This document shows positions 30,969 through 40,238 of a stretch of DNA of 64,000 nt, in pieces. Made by a program: the position numbers and the translations under genes. The notes under the pieces were generated by a model. That model searched no databases. It was given only the letters and a program-made list of their open reading frames with translations, and was not told the DNA's origin. Numbering within the stretch: the stretch's first letter is position 1; the number at the start of each line of letters is the position of its first letter. Source of the stretch: Marinicella marina (GTDB lineage: Bacteria > Pseudomonadota > Gammaproteobacteria > Xanthomonadales > Marinicellaceae); contig NZ_JASJNC010000004.1 of the NCBI RefSeq assembly GCF_030065545.1, forward strand, positions 1-64,000. Reading direction: 5' to 3'.

Positions 30969-33830
30969 TTAAGGTTCGAAGTCATAAACCTCATTGGCAA
31001 TCGCCACAATGGTATCCAAATCAGTGATCAACGGTAAGTAGCCGTTGACCAACCAAGCAAACAATTGATTGACGTAGTTGGCCCCAGAGGTAACCACACC
31101 GCTCTGGCCACCTGGAATCACCTGTTCAGCAACGATGCCACGACTGGTGACTTCAGCCACAAAGCGTCTGGCTGGGCCTGATGAGAACATGAACTCGTTG
31201 CTGCTGTCAGCTCGGGTGCTGTGCGATGAGGCATCCAGAACTTGATAACCACCTGATCTGGCAACACCAGGTAGGCCATCAACCGTGGAGAATCCAAATT
31301 GACCATTTGGGACTGACAGTGAATCACCCAGAGGGTGTGCGAATGTGATGCGGTGAAGTTTACCCCAGCGGTAATCATCCAAATCAGACGAATTACCAAA
31401 GGCTTGCGCAAAATCATCACCTGCCATAGCATCTAAGGCTTGTTTCAAAGAAGCTAAAATCACAAAATCACGCGCATCCTCACGGGTGGGTGCTTCAGGG
31501 TTGGTGAAAAAGTTGATGCCTGATGCACCAATGCCTTGATTGCTATCAAAAGTGTCCAACATGTGCTGCAAAGCATTCAAAGAAAAGCGGCTACCTGGAC
31601 GGTTGGCCGTCATGACGTTTTGGCCAATGGCTGCATCAATACCTGCCAAAGTCACATCAATGGTGTTGTTGATGGTTTTCGAACGCCACACCGAATAAAT
31701 ACTGGCAGCAACCGAACTACTGATTTCTTTATCAGTGGGTGGTGATAAGGCAAAAGGATTCTCAAATGGGTCATAACCTTCAGCCAAGCCAGTTGGTGTA
31801 CTGAAGTCCCACTCGGCAAAATAGCCAGCAGCTTCAACCACCCTTGGGTCACCTAAAAATTGTTGGATACCAGGCCAAGCACCATCAGCTGAAGCACGGG
31901 CCACAGCATTCATCACATGCGGCATGATTAATTCAGCATCTAATAACTGGTGATTGGATTGATAGACTTTCATGTCCATCACAGTGAAGTCATTACCCGC
32001 ATCAAGATTGCTTTGAATCAAGCGATCAATGCGGCCTTGGCGATAAGCAGAGAAACCACCTTGGGCGATGTAGTACAAGCCGCCACCTGGTCTGACCTGA
32101 TTGAACACGTTGTTATCCAAAGACACACCAATAGGATCATTGTTGGCATTCGCCACATAACCACTGTCAGGATTAACACTGAAAGGCATCTCATCAAATG
32201 GAATCACTGCTGCATTGGTAGCCTGATTCATGTCAGCCGTCTCAACTGGTAACCAATCATGTTTGAAGGTGCCGGTGCCATCCCTGATGAACATCGGTGG
32301 CGTGCCATCAGGTTGCATCATGTTTTGTAAGTCTTCTCGTAAAGGTACCTCGGCACCGGTGAAATAACCAATGTTTCCAGCGGTATCAACCACACCAAAA
32401 TTTTGTGAGCCCACATCGAATTTGGTTAATGCGGTTTTGAATTCATTGATGTCTTGAGCACGAGCCATATCAAAAAATGCTTCGATTTCTTTGGTGGGGC
32501 CATACATGGTGTATTGCATAGACACGGCCTGAGCATTGGCGGTGTCCACATCTAAGATGGGGCCGAAATTTCTGCGTGGTACCAGAAATGTCAGACCACC
32601 TGAGGTATAACCCACTTCCTGGCGTTCAATGTTGTTCATGATGCCATCGCCTATGACATTGGCGTTGTATGTCTGGAACACCCAAATCAATGGTTCTTCC
32701 TGACCTTGGTAAACGGTGTGTGAAGGCACCCCAAAGGAATTGACTTTAATCGATTCAAAGAAAAAATCAGTCTCATCAACTGGATTCACGGTACTGCCCC
32801 AGCATAAGGCCTCATTACAGCCCTGAGCCATCACAGGTGCACCTGGGAAACCCACACCCGCCACGTTCAAGCCAGTATCTGCAGCCATGTGTGCAGGATA
32901 AAAGGTGGATGGGTAATCCAATGCCAAATGGGGGTCATTGGCGATCAATGGACTGCCACCTACTGATTTATCACCTGCTATGACCCAAACATTAGAACCC
33001 TTGTCTGAGTTACCATCATTTTTCAATGCTTTGGTGACTGCTGAGCTGTCCCAATTGTTTTTGATGCTTTTTAATAAATTCATTTCAACATCAGTCAGAT
33101 TGAGGCTGAAATCGCCTATGGCTTCTTTCAAAGACTTGTTCGGTTGTCCAGCACCACCAATTGAGGCCAAAAATCCCGGTACACTGACGCGATCATCAGG
33201 TGGTGCCGCACGGTATAAATCTTCCATAAACAATGCCGTACCATCAAAGCCAGCTGCGGCACCCACTTGTTGGAAAGTGCCAATGGCGATGGATGCATCA
33301 ATCTCATTCAAATCATTGGAGAGTTGAAAAGCCAATACTTTGGCAATGGCCACTGAATGAATCGGTAACCAAGGATCAATCTCCGTGACTTCAAGGCCAC
33401 TGTATTCAATCGGCAGTGGATTATTCGCTAACCAGGCATTGACCCCATCAGCGTAAGCTTTGAGCATGCCTTGGCTTTGTGCTGACAAAGCCGGTAGAGA
33501 AACCCTGGCTGCCCGTTCAAAACCAATTGTTCTGAACTGAATGTCGTTTGATAATCCAGCTACACCGACCAATTCTGACAACTTGCCTTGCGCAATCTTG
33601 CGGGTGTAATCCATTTGAAAAAGTCGGTCTTTGGCGTGTAAATAACCCATCACAAAAGCAGCATCTTTCTCAGTAGCAGCTGTTATGCTGGGAATTTGTG
33701 ACTCGTTGTAGAACACCTTGGCCGGTGCACTGAGTTGGTTGTTGGTCATGATTGTTTCATTGGCTTGAGCTTGCACGCCCAATGCCATCAACACACACCC
33801 AGTCAACCCTTTGATTGATTTAAATTTCAT
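30969..33830 (-). CDS. Penicillin acylase-family N-terminal nucleophile amidase
   Basis: This is a 953-residue periplasmic precursor. A signal peptide (1-23) is followed by an alpha chain and a linker. The autoproteolytic Gly-Ser junction is at Ser279 (KGSNVWVIAG), whose new N-terminal Ser would be the nucleophile of the beta chain. Family features such as GSPLIANDPHL and a long beta chain are present. Members hydrolyse N-acyl bonds in penicillins, acyl-homoserine lactones or other amides; the substrate cannot be decided here. The length exceeds classical penicillin G acylase (about 850). It is a single gene with a bidirectional terminator downstream. Confidence 0.88.
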   Translation of the reverse strand: MKFKSIKGLTGCVLMALGVQAQANETIMTNNQLSAPAKVFYNESQIPSITAATEKDAAFVMGYLHAKDRLFQMDYTRKIAQGKLSELVGVAGLSNDIQFRTIGFERAARVSLPALSAQSQGMLKAYADGVNAWLANNPLPIEYSGLEVTEIDPWLPIHSVAIAKVLAFQLSNDLNEIDASIAIGTFQQVGAAAGFDGTALFMEDLYRAAPPDDRVSVPGFLASIGGAGQPNKSLKEAIGDFSLNLTDVEMNLLKSIKNNWDSSAVTKALKNDGNSDKGSNVWVIAGDKSVGGSPLIANDPHLALDYPSTFYPAHMAADTGLNVAGVGFPGAPVMAQGCNEALCWGSTVNPVDETDFFFESIKVNSFGVPSHTVYQGQEEPLIWVFQTYNANVIGDGIMNNIERQEVGYTSGGLTFLVPRRNFGPILDVDTANAQAVSMQYTMYGPTKEIEAFFDMARAQDINEFKTALTKFDVGSQNFGVVDTAGNIGYFTGAEVPLREDLQNMMQPDGTPPMFIRDGTGTFKHDWLPVETADMNQATNAAVIPFDEMPFSVNPDSGYVANANNDPIGVSLDNNVFNQVRPGGGLYYIAQGGFSAYRQGRIDRLIQSNLDAGNDFTVMDMKVYQSNHQLLDAELIMPHVMNAVARASADGAWPGIQQFLGDPRVVEAAGYFAEWDFSTPTGLAEGYDPFENPFALSPPTDKEISSSVAASIYSVWRSKTINNTIDVTLAGIDAAIGQNVMTANRPGSRFSLNALQHMLDTFDSNQGIGASGINFFTNPEAPTREDARDFVILASLKQALDAMAGDDFAQAFGNSSDLDDYRWGKLHRITFAHPLGDSLSVPNGQFGFSTVDGLPGVARSGGYQVLDASSHSTRADSSNEFMFSSGPARRFVAEVTSRGIVAEQVIPGGQSGVVTSGANYVNQLFAWLVNGYLPLITDLDTIVAIANEVYDFEP

Positions 33831-34065
33831 TCATCATCTCCAGTATTTAAAATAATACCAATTGCATTGTCCCCCTCAGGAAAATGATTGGCTATAAAAA
33901 GACATGGTGGGCGCTATCCATAACCCACCCATAAAATATGTAACACATGATTCAATACAACCTTCAGTCAGCTTGCGCTTAGCTAACTGTCTGATTGTTA
34001 TAAATATATACTACAAATAGCGGAGTAATAATAGTATTTAATGAGTTAAGTGGGTGTGAAAACGG

Positions 34066-35388
34066 TTAACTGATGCGTTCATACTCGGCAAACTTTTTAA
34101 CAGCCATTTTACCAACGGTTACGGCATTCCACAGCCACACCACACTAAGTATGACGCCAAATACAGTTAAAGCCAGTACATCATTGATATCGAAATTGAA
34201 TTTATTCTCCAACCAATGCAACAATGAACTTTCTGAAATGAATACGTAATTAACCAATATCAGTTGCGCGAATACATCGCCACCTCTGTAGACCACTGTA
34301 TCTAGGAAGTTTTTGAACTTGTATTTGATGTTATCGGGCAAGCCAGTAAATAACCAATCTGTGGGTGGCTTCATGATGCCGTAGGCACCACTGCGCTGAA
34401 AGATAATAGCTCCTAATACCACGTATAACATCGGCATCAGACCAAACAAGGTCAAAGCCAATATCATCATGCATGGGAATATACCCAAAATCTTATGAAT
34501 GGCCACGCGCTGTAATAACCAGGGAATCAAAATCAATTGGAAAAACAAGGTCATGAAGTTGGTGATGGTGTTGATGTTGGCGAACACATAAGTTCTTTGG
34601 TCTCGCTCTGGAAAAAACTGCCTGACATATTCACCTTGTAAGTAGTAAAAGATAGAGCCTATGATTACGGCAATCACAGTCATCAAGGCAATTTGTTGTA
34701 GAAACCTTGAATCAATCAAGAGTTTAATACCCTCAATGGCGCTGCCGCCCAGAGGTGCTTCTTGGTTGATGGTAGAATCAGTGGCAAAGCGCCTGACCCT
34801 AAAAACCGCATAAATACACAACATCAGAAACGAAAAAGACACCAATAATAAGTTAATCGTCCCCAAGTGATGAACCAATTGGCTGGTTATCAAGCCACCT
34901 AAAATGCCGCCGGTACTGCCACCAGCTGCAATCACACCAAACAACCGCTTGCCTTGTTCTTTGTTATAGACATCTGCCATAAAACTCCAAAAAATGGAGA
35001 CAATGAACAAGTTATATACACTCACGAAGACGAAAAACACCCGTGCCAGCAGCACACTTTCCTTACCCACGTAATGAAACAAGGACCACAACAACAGGAT
35101 CATCAAGCCGAAGAAGCCGTATACAATTGGAATGAATTGTTTGCGTGAGTATCTGGAAACAACTTTGCCGTAGAAAGGTTGTATCAGCAGCATCACTATA
35201 AATGTGGTTAAAAACAGCCAGCCGTAATTCTCAGGGCCTGCAGTGACTCCCATCTCTTCCCTGATGGGTCGCAAGATAAAATAACCTGTTAATAAAAATA
35301 CAAAATATAGAAATGACCACAATAAAGCAGGCCATTCATCTGATTTAACTTGTTGTTTAAAATAACTCGATATCTTATTGATTAACAT
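34066..35388 (-). CDS. ATP/ADP antiporter-like (NTP/NDP exchange) MFS-type membrane protein
   Basis: This is a 440-residue protein with about 12 transmembrane helices. The opening FLLTGYFILRPIREEMGV and the later AYGIMKPPTDWLFTGL and FLDTVVYRGGDVFAQ segments are typical of the nucleotide-exchange/ATP-ADP antiporter-like family found in free-living bacteria as well as intracellular ones. The true substrate in free-living bacteria is not established. The start overlaps the 3' end of alr by 14 nt, so it is probably the last gene of the dnaB-alr unit. Confidence 0.75.
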   Translation of the reverse strand: MLINKISSYFKQQVKSDEWPALLWSFLYFVFLLTGYFILRPIREEMGVTAGPENYGWLFLTTFIVMLLIQPFYGKVVSRYSRKQFIPIVYGFFGLMILLLWSLFHYVGKESVLLARVFFVFVSVYNLFIVSIFWSFMADVYNKEQGKRLFGVIAAGGSTGGILGGLITSQLVHHLGTINLLLVSFSFLMLCIYAVFRVRRFATDSTINQEAPLGGSAIEGIKLLIDSRFLQQIALMTVIAVIIGSIFYYLQGEYVRQFFPERDQRTYVFANINTITNFMTLFFQLILIPWLLQRVAIHKILGIFPCMMILALTLFGLMPMLYVVLGAIIFQRSGAYGIMKPPTDWLFTGLPDNIKYKFKNFLDTVVYRGGDVFAQLILVNYVFISESSLLHWLENKFNFDINDVLALTVFGVILSVVWLWNAVTVGKMAVKKFAEYERIS

Positions 35389-36481
35389 AATATTTAACTC
35401 TTTGAGTTACCCCACAAACCAAGGCATAGGGAATCATTTCTAGATCACTTGCCACTTGTTCAACAGGCAAACCTTCACCCCAAATGGTCACCTCTTCACC
35501 TGTGAGTGGTTCATTAAATTTTGAGACATCTATGGCAATCATGTCCATTGATACTCGCCCAAGGACGGCAACCAGCTGGTTTTTAATCAACACTGAACTG
35601 CTCAAATGTGACCAAGGGTAACCGTCGGCATAACCAATACCTACAATGGCAATTCGCATGTCTTCAGGGGCGGTATAGGTGGCACAGTACCCTACTTGAG
35701 CGCCTTTAGGGATGTGTTTAGTGGCAATCACATTGGCAGACAAATGCATGGCAGGTGCTAAGTTAAAAGATGCAGCAAAATGGGGTGCAGGTAATGGCGA
35801 AATACCGAACAAGCCCAAACCCACCCTGACCCACTCATGTGGATCTGAGATCTGGTTCAAAACTGCAGCAGTGTTGCTGAATGAATACTCAAAACCTTTG
35901 GATTTAAGGTGTTGATTCAATGACAACTGCTGTTGAGTCTGTGTACAACTTTTATCATCAGATGAGGCAAAATGCGACATCAACCTGATTTGCTTAACCA
36001 CAGGCATGGCTTGCAGCTCTCTGAGCTTTGTATCCAGTTCAGTGATATCAAAACCGAGCCGATTCATGCCCGTATCTATTTTTAACCAAACATCCAATGA
36101 CGTGTTTGGGTGGGCATCCTTGAGTATATCAAGTTGATAATCTTGGTGAACCACAACATCAAATTGTTGTTGCTGTGCCATGATTAATTCTGCTTGATTA
36201 AAAACACCTTCCAATAAAATGATTCTTTTGTCAGTTGATAGTGAGCGTAATTTTTGTGCCTCAGTGATGGCAGCCACCGCGAAGGCATCGGCTGCAGCCA
36301 GTGCTGGAACAGCCAGATCAACACCGTGCCCATAAGCATTGGCCTTAATCACAGCGATGGTCTTTCCTGGGTGGCTTTGTTTCAGTGTGTTGAGGTTTTT
36401 GGTGATGTTACTTGGGGTGATAACAGCTTGGGTGCCGCGTTCTCGGAAAGTGCTTGTATCAGGCTCAGGCTGTTTTGACAT
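35375..36481 (-). CDS. alr: Alanine racemase
   Basis: This is a 368-residue PLP enzyme making D-alanine for peptidoglycan. The PLP-binding lysine Lys46 lies in AVIKANAYGHG at the start of the TIM barrel, and the C-terminal beta domain supplies the second catalytic Tyr (VGYCATYTAPEDM) and GIGYADGYPW. It starts 2 nt after the dnaB stop codon, the conserved dnaB-alr arrangement of gammaproteobacteria, and overlaps the antiporter-like gene downstream. Confidence 0.95.
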   Translation of the reverse strand: MSKQPEPDTSTFRERGTQAVITPSNITKNLNTLKQSHPGKTIAVIKANAYGHGVDLAVPALAAADAFAVAAITEAQKLRSLSTDKRIILLEGVFNQAELIMAQQQQFDVVVHQDYQLDILKDAHPNTSLDVWLKIDTGMNRLGFDITELDTKLRELQAMPVVKQIRLMSHFASSDDKSCTQTQQQLSLNQHLKSKGFEYSFSNTAAVLNQISDPHEWVRVGLGLFGISPLPAPHFAASFNLAPAMHLSANVIATKHIPKGAQVGYCATYTAPEDMRIAIVGIGYADGYPWSHLSSSVLIKNQLVAVLGRVSMDMIAIDVSKFNEPLTGEEVTIWGEGLPVEQVASDLEMIPYALVCGVTQRVKYYVNQ

Positions 36482-36483
36482 GA

Positions 36484-37884
36484 TCAGTGAAACGCGGGAT
36501 TACTCTCATCCAACATGATGTCGTTTTCATAATTATCAAAACGAGTGAACTGCCCCCTAAAGGTTAAATTAACCGTACCAATTGAGCCATTACGGTGTTT
36601 ACCCAGAATGATTTCAGCCTTGCCTTTGTCGTTGGAGTCCGGGTTATATACCTCATCTCGGTAGATGAAAATGATTAAATCTGCATCTTGTTCAATGGCT
36701 CCTGATTCCCTTAAATCAGACATCACGGGTCTTTTATTGGGTCGTTGTTCCAAAGAGCGATTCAGCTGTGATAAAGCGATGACCGGCACGTCCAATTCTT
36801 TGGCCATGGCTTTGAGGTTCCTTGAAATTTCTGAGATTTCATTGGCTCGGTTTTCAGTTTTACCTTTGACTTGCATCAACTGCAGGTAATCGATGACGAT
36901 TAAATCCAAGCCCTCACGATTCTTCAAGCGGCGACAGCGCGACATGATTTCATTCGGGCTCAAGGCGGGTTGATCATCGATATGTAATTTGGCTTGGTTT
37001 AACAACTGGGTGGTTTGCCCCAGTTTTGGCCAGTCATTGTCTTTCAACTTGCCACGCTTTAAATCACCTTGATTGATTTGTGACAGTGAGGAAAACATCC
37101 TCATAACCAATTGATGGGCTGCCATCTCCATACTGAAAATAGCGACAGATGAACCCGTGATGGCAGCACGTTCGGCGATATTCATTGCAAATGATGTTTT
37201 ACCCATGGCTGGTCTTCCAGCCACAATGACCAAATCTGATCGTTGTAACCCAGCCGTTTTCTTATCTAAATCGGTCCAACCATAAGGCAAACCGGTGATG
37301 TCACCCTCATTTTCAGATAACAGCTCGATGTTTTGGATGGTTTCCTTCAACACGTCTTTGATGTCATGGAAACCAGATTGTGACTTAAGGGTTTGTTCGC
37401 GGATTTGAAAAACCAATTTTTCTGCTTCTTCAATCAATTCATCAGCCGTTTGCGCCTCAGGATTGAATGCGCTTTCTGCCAACTCATTACCAATTTGAAT
37501 CAATTGTCTCAGTACCGATTTTTCGCGTACTATTTTAGCGTATGCCTCGACATTAGATGCCCCTGGCGTGTTGGCTGCTAAATCAGCCAGATAGTCTAGA
37601 CCACCGGATTTATCGGTTAATCCATGAGCCTCTAACCAATCACTGACAGTGACCACGTCACAAGCTTGTTGGTTTTCATTGATATAAGCGATGGCTTTAA
37701 AGATGTGTTGGTGGTTTTTTTGGTAAAAATCTTCTTCACCAATTTTACTTGCTACTCGGTCCCAAGCACTGGCCACAATCAACAAACCACCTAAAACTGC
37801 TTTTTCAGCTTCAATAGCATGTGGTGGGACTTTCAGGTTTTCAACCTGGTCGTTGCTGTTTCTTACGGGACGGATGTCATTCAT
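36484..37884 (-). CDS. dnaB: Replicative DNA helicase DnaB
   Basis: This is a 466-residue hexameric 5'-3' helicase of the replication fork. The N-terminal DnaG-interacting domain begins near KVPPHAIEAEKAVLGGLL, and the RecA-type motor has Walker A GRPAMGKTSF, Walker B LIVIDYLQLM and the late RESGAIEQDADLI motif. No intein is present. It follows rplI after an intrinsic terminator, so it likely has its own promoter, and it is tightly linked to alr downstream. Confidence 0.96.
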   Translation of the reverse strand: MNDIRPVRNSNDQVENLKVPPHAIEAEKAVLGGLLIVASAWDRVASKIGEEDFYQKNHQHIFKAIAYINENQQACDVVTVSDWLEAHGLTDKSGGLDYLADLAANTPGASNVEAYAKIVREKSVLRQLIQIGNELAESAFNPEAQTADELIEEAEKLVFQIREQTLKSQSGFHDIKDVLKETIQNIELLSENEGDITGLPYGWTDLDKKTAGLQRSDLVIVAGRPAMGKTSFAMNIAERAAITGSSVAIFSMEMAAHQLVMRMFSSLSQINQGDLKRGKLKDNDWPKLGQTTQLLNQAKLHIDDQPALSPNEIMSRCRRLKNREGLDLIVIDYLQLMQVKGKTENRANEISEISRNLKAMAKELDVPVIALSQLNRSLEQRPNKRPVMSDLRESGAIEQDADLIIFIYRDEVYNPDSNDKGKAEIILGKHRNGSIGTVNLTFRGQFTRFDNYENDIMLDESNPAFH

Positions 37885-37913
37885 TGTTGTTTAAAGTGAA
37901 TTTAATTATGGCA

Positions 37914-37947
37914 CAAAAAAAGCCGATTATAACAATTAATCGGCTTT
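37914..37947 (-). terminator. Intrinsic terminator after rplI
   Basis: GCCGATTA (37922-37929) pairs with TAATCGGC (37937-37944), extended by AAA/TTT. On the minus strand the stem is followed by a run of seven T (complement of 37915-37921). It closes the rpsF-rpsR-rplI operon upstream of dnaB. Confidence 0.88.
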
Positions 37948-37971
37948 CTTAAGTCTTATTTCTGAGTAGAT

Positions 37972-38430
37972 TTAAGCTTCTTCTTCTTCGGCTTCAACCG
38001 TCAGTGTAAAGTCAGCTTCTACATCAGCGTGAAGAATCAATTTAACTTCATATTCACCCACATCTTTGAAAGCACCTTCAGACTGAATCACTTCAGATGC
38101 ATCTACTGGGTAGCCACTTTCGGTTAATTTCTCAGAAATTTCACGAGGACCCACAGAACCATATAAATGACCTTCTGGGCTGGCATTGGCAGTGATGGTG
38201 ATGCTCAGGCCATTGATTGACTCGGCTCTGGCTTCTGCAGCAGCTCTTGACTCATTGGCTTTGGCAACCAACTCGGCTTTTTGTGCTTCAAATGCTTTGA
38301 TGTTATCTTCAGTTGCACGTGAAGCTAATTTTTGAGGAATCAGGTAGTTTCTGGCATAACCGTTTTTAACGTTAACGATTTCACCTAAGTCACCTAAGTT
38401 TTGAACCCTATTCAATAAAATTACTTGCAT
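37972..38430 (-). CDS. rplI: 50S ribosomal protein L9
   Basis: This is a 152-residue ribosomal protein with the classical N-terminal domain (MQVILLNRVQNLGDLGEIVNV, then NGYARNYLIPQ), a long connecting helix and a C-terminal rRNA-binding domain. It lies 11 nt after rpsR with an AGGAG site. The C-terminal acidic tail EAEEEEA is slightly longer than in E. coli. Confidence 0.97.
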   Translation of the reverse strand: MQVILLNRVQNLGDLGEIVNVKNGYARNYLIPQKLASRATEDNIKAFEAQKAELVAKANESRAAAEARAESINGLSITITANASPEGHLYGSVGPREISEKLTESGYPVDASEVIQSEGAFKDVGEYEVKLILHADVEADFTLTVEAEEEEA

Positions 38431-38441
38431 GATAGTCTCCT

Positions 38442-38696
38442 TTATTTACCGTGTTGGTCACAGTATGGTACCAGTGCCAAGTAACGGGCACGTTTTACCG
38501 CAGTTGATAACTGTCTTTGGTATTTGGCTTTGGTTCCAGTGATGCGACTAGGAATGATTTTACCTGTTTCAGTAATGAACTGTTTCAACATGTCTAAATC
38601 TTTGTAATCAACTTCTTTGATACCGGCAGCGGTGAATTTACAGTTGCGGCTGATGATTCTTTGCGCTGGGCGTCTTCTTCTTTGTGGTTTGGCCAT
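38442..38696 (-). CDS. rpsR: 30S ribosomal protein S18
   Basis: This 84-residue protein has the S18 core ([17 protein letters not shown], then [13 protein letters not shown], and ARYLALVPY). The N-terminus is rich in Arg (RRRRPAQR). It sits between rpsF and rplI, 5 nt after rpsF, and its product binds S6 on the platform of the small subunit. Confidence 0.97.
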   Translation of the reverse strand: MAKPQRRRRPAQRIISRNCKFTAAGIKEVDYKDLDMLKQFITETGKIIPSRITGTKAKYQRQLSTAVKRARYLALVPYCDQHGK

Positions 38697-38701
38697 GTTA
38701 A

Positions 38702-39148
38702 TTACTCCTCAGTTGCTGTTTCTTCAGTTTTTGCTTCAGTTGCCTCTTTTGCAGCTTCTTCCTTTGCTGCTTCTTCTTTGGCTTCTACGGCTTTTACATC
38801 TGCTTCAGTGACTTTCTTAGCTTTTTCATCTTCGGCTTTTTTCAAAGGTGAATCAGCTGTGTCGGCTTCTTTTCTGCCCAACACCATGTGACGCAAGATG
38901 GCATCGTTGAAACGAAATGCATCAACAATTTCATCCAATACTTCTTGTGAACATTCAATGTTCAATAAGTAATAGTGTGCTTTGTGCAGACGTTCAATAG
39001 AATAAGCCAACTGGCGACGACCCCAGTCTTCAGAACGGTGAACGGTACCGCCACCATTAGTTACCATGCCACTGTATCTTTCGATCATGGCTGGCAACTG
39101 CTCAGATTGGTCCGGATGAACCAACATCACAATTTCATAATGTCTCAT
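38702..39148 (-). CDS. rpsF: 30S ribosomal protein S6 with long acidic Ala/Glu/Lys tail
   Basis: The start at 39148 (148 residues) is chosen because [17 protein letters not shown] is the conserved opening and AAGGAG lies 7 nt upstream; a longer frame from 39178 is rejected. Residues 1-95 are the S6 fold. The last 50 residues form a low-complexity tail of Ala/Glu/Lys/Thr, longer than the usual Glu-rich S6 tail. That tail is the region modified by RimK-type glutamate ligases in other bacteria; no rimK gene is in the window. Confidence 0.96.
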   Translation of the reverse strand: MRHYEIVMLVHPDQSEQLPAMIERYSGMVTNGGGTVHRSEDWGRRQLAYSIERLHKAHYYLLNIECSQEVLDEIVDAFRFNDAILRHMVLGRKEADTADSPLKKAEDEKAKKVTEADVKAVEAKEEAAKEEAAKEATEAKTEETATEE

Positions 39149-39220
39149 ATGTAACTCCTTACGGTTAAAATATGCCACCCAATGGACAAAAACACTGGTG
39201 CAGCAAGGAAAAGTTCGCGG

Positions 39221-39249
39221 ATTTTACTTGTTTACTGGTGGTATTGCAA
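39221..39249 (-). promoter_or_regulatory. Promoter of the rpsF-rpsR-rplI operon
   Basis: On the minus strand: -35 TTGCAA (39249-39244), 17-nt spacer and -10 TAAAAT (39226-39221), followed by the GC-rich discriminator CCGCG. A GC-rich discriminator is typical of ribosomal promoters repressed by ppGpp/DksA. The leader is about 65 nt. TTGCAA occurs twice (39244-39249 and 39253-39258). Confidence 0.6.
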
Positions 39250-39338
39250 CGTTTGCAACAAAATATTCGGTATCAGCTTAACGTTCTGATATGAAATCAG
39301 CAAACAATCGATTGTTTAGTTCTAATAACAACTCTTAT

Positions 39339-40100
39339 TCATGACATTTTTCTGATTAATGACCTGGGAAGAATAGGAAAAATATAGCGCAAAAATGCCC
39401 AAGGCCAAATCGGAACGTGGCTGTTCAATTTTTCTTTTTCAATCGCTTTGATCATGGCTTTGACGCCCGTTTCAGTATCAACCATAAAAGGTGCCTTCTT
39501 GACCTTTTCATTGATTTCACTGCGAATGAACCCCGGATGCACACAACTGACTTTTATGTCGGTACCCATTAAATCAATGTACATCCCTTCACACAGGTTG
39601 GTAACCGCAGCTTTGGTGGCTGCATATACATTTAAGGCCCGGCGGTAGCCACGGTAGCCACTGATCGAAGAAATCGCCACCAAATGCCCATGGCCTTGTG
39701 CTCGCATGATTTCCAAAGTCGCTTCTGCTTGTGCCAACAATGCCACAAAGTTGGTTTCAGCGGTTTGTTTATTGGCGTGGAAAAAGCCAGTGCCTATGCT
39801 GGCCCCTTTGCCCATGCCGGCATTTAATATGATTCGATCAATTTGGCCAAAAGCTGTTTTAAACTGCTTAAATACTTCGAATACCTGTTCGTGGTCATTG
39901 ACATCCAGAGCCAAAACCTCAACTTGAATATCAGGATTAATTGTTAACAGCTCGTCTTTCAATGCGCTTAAATTATTAACACGACGTGCACAAATGCCCA
40001 AGTTTTTACCCTGTTTGGCGTATTGTCTGGCCATTTCCATGCCCAAGCCTGAACTGGCCCCAGTGATTACTGTGTTTTTTCTGCTTTTCATAAGCTGCAT
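39339..40100 (-). CDS. Short-chain dehydrogenase/reductase
   Basis: This is an NAD(P)-dependent oxidoreductase of about 253 residues. The start at 40100 (or ATG 40091) puts the cofactor motif TGASSGLG close to the N-terminus; the longer frame from 40178 adds 26 unlikely residues. The catalytic Ser lies in ISSISGYRG and the Tyr-x-x-x-Lys pair in YAATK. A C-terminal basic/hydrophobic segment (WPWAFLRYIFPILPRSLIRK) is seen in membrane-associated SDRs. Substrate is unknown. It is divergent from mfd and not obviously in an operon. Confidence 0.85.
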   Translation of the reverse strand: MQLMKSRKNTVITGASSGLGMEMARQYAKQGKNLGICARRVNNLSALKDELLTINPDIQVEVLALDVNDHEQVFEVFKQFKTAFGQIDRIILNAGMGKGASIGTGFFHANKQTAETNFVALLAQAEATLEIMRAQGHGHLVAISSISGYRGYRRALNVYAATKAAVTNLCEGMYIDLMGTDIKVSCVHPGFIRSEINEKVKKAPFMVDTETGVKAMIKAIEKEKLNSHVPIWPWAFLRYIFPILPRSLIRKMS

Positions 40101-40238
40101 GTTATCACTATCAGAATGAGCTTGGGAATAAATGCCTGTCGAATGTTGTCTTGATAGGTTTATTGTATTTATCACCATCTCACATCAAGCCCAAGCAAAA
40201 ACTGCTACAATGCCGCGCTTTAAGAATCTAACAATTCG

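Noticed and set aside
33965-33989. Imperfect hairpin (8 of 9 pairs) between penicillin acylase and the antiporter-like gene
   Set aside because: No T-run follows on either strand and it sits upstream of one gene; it cannot be called a terminator or operator from the sequence alone.
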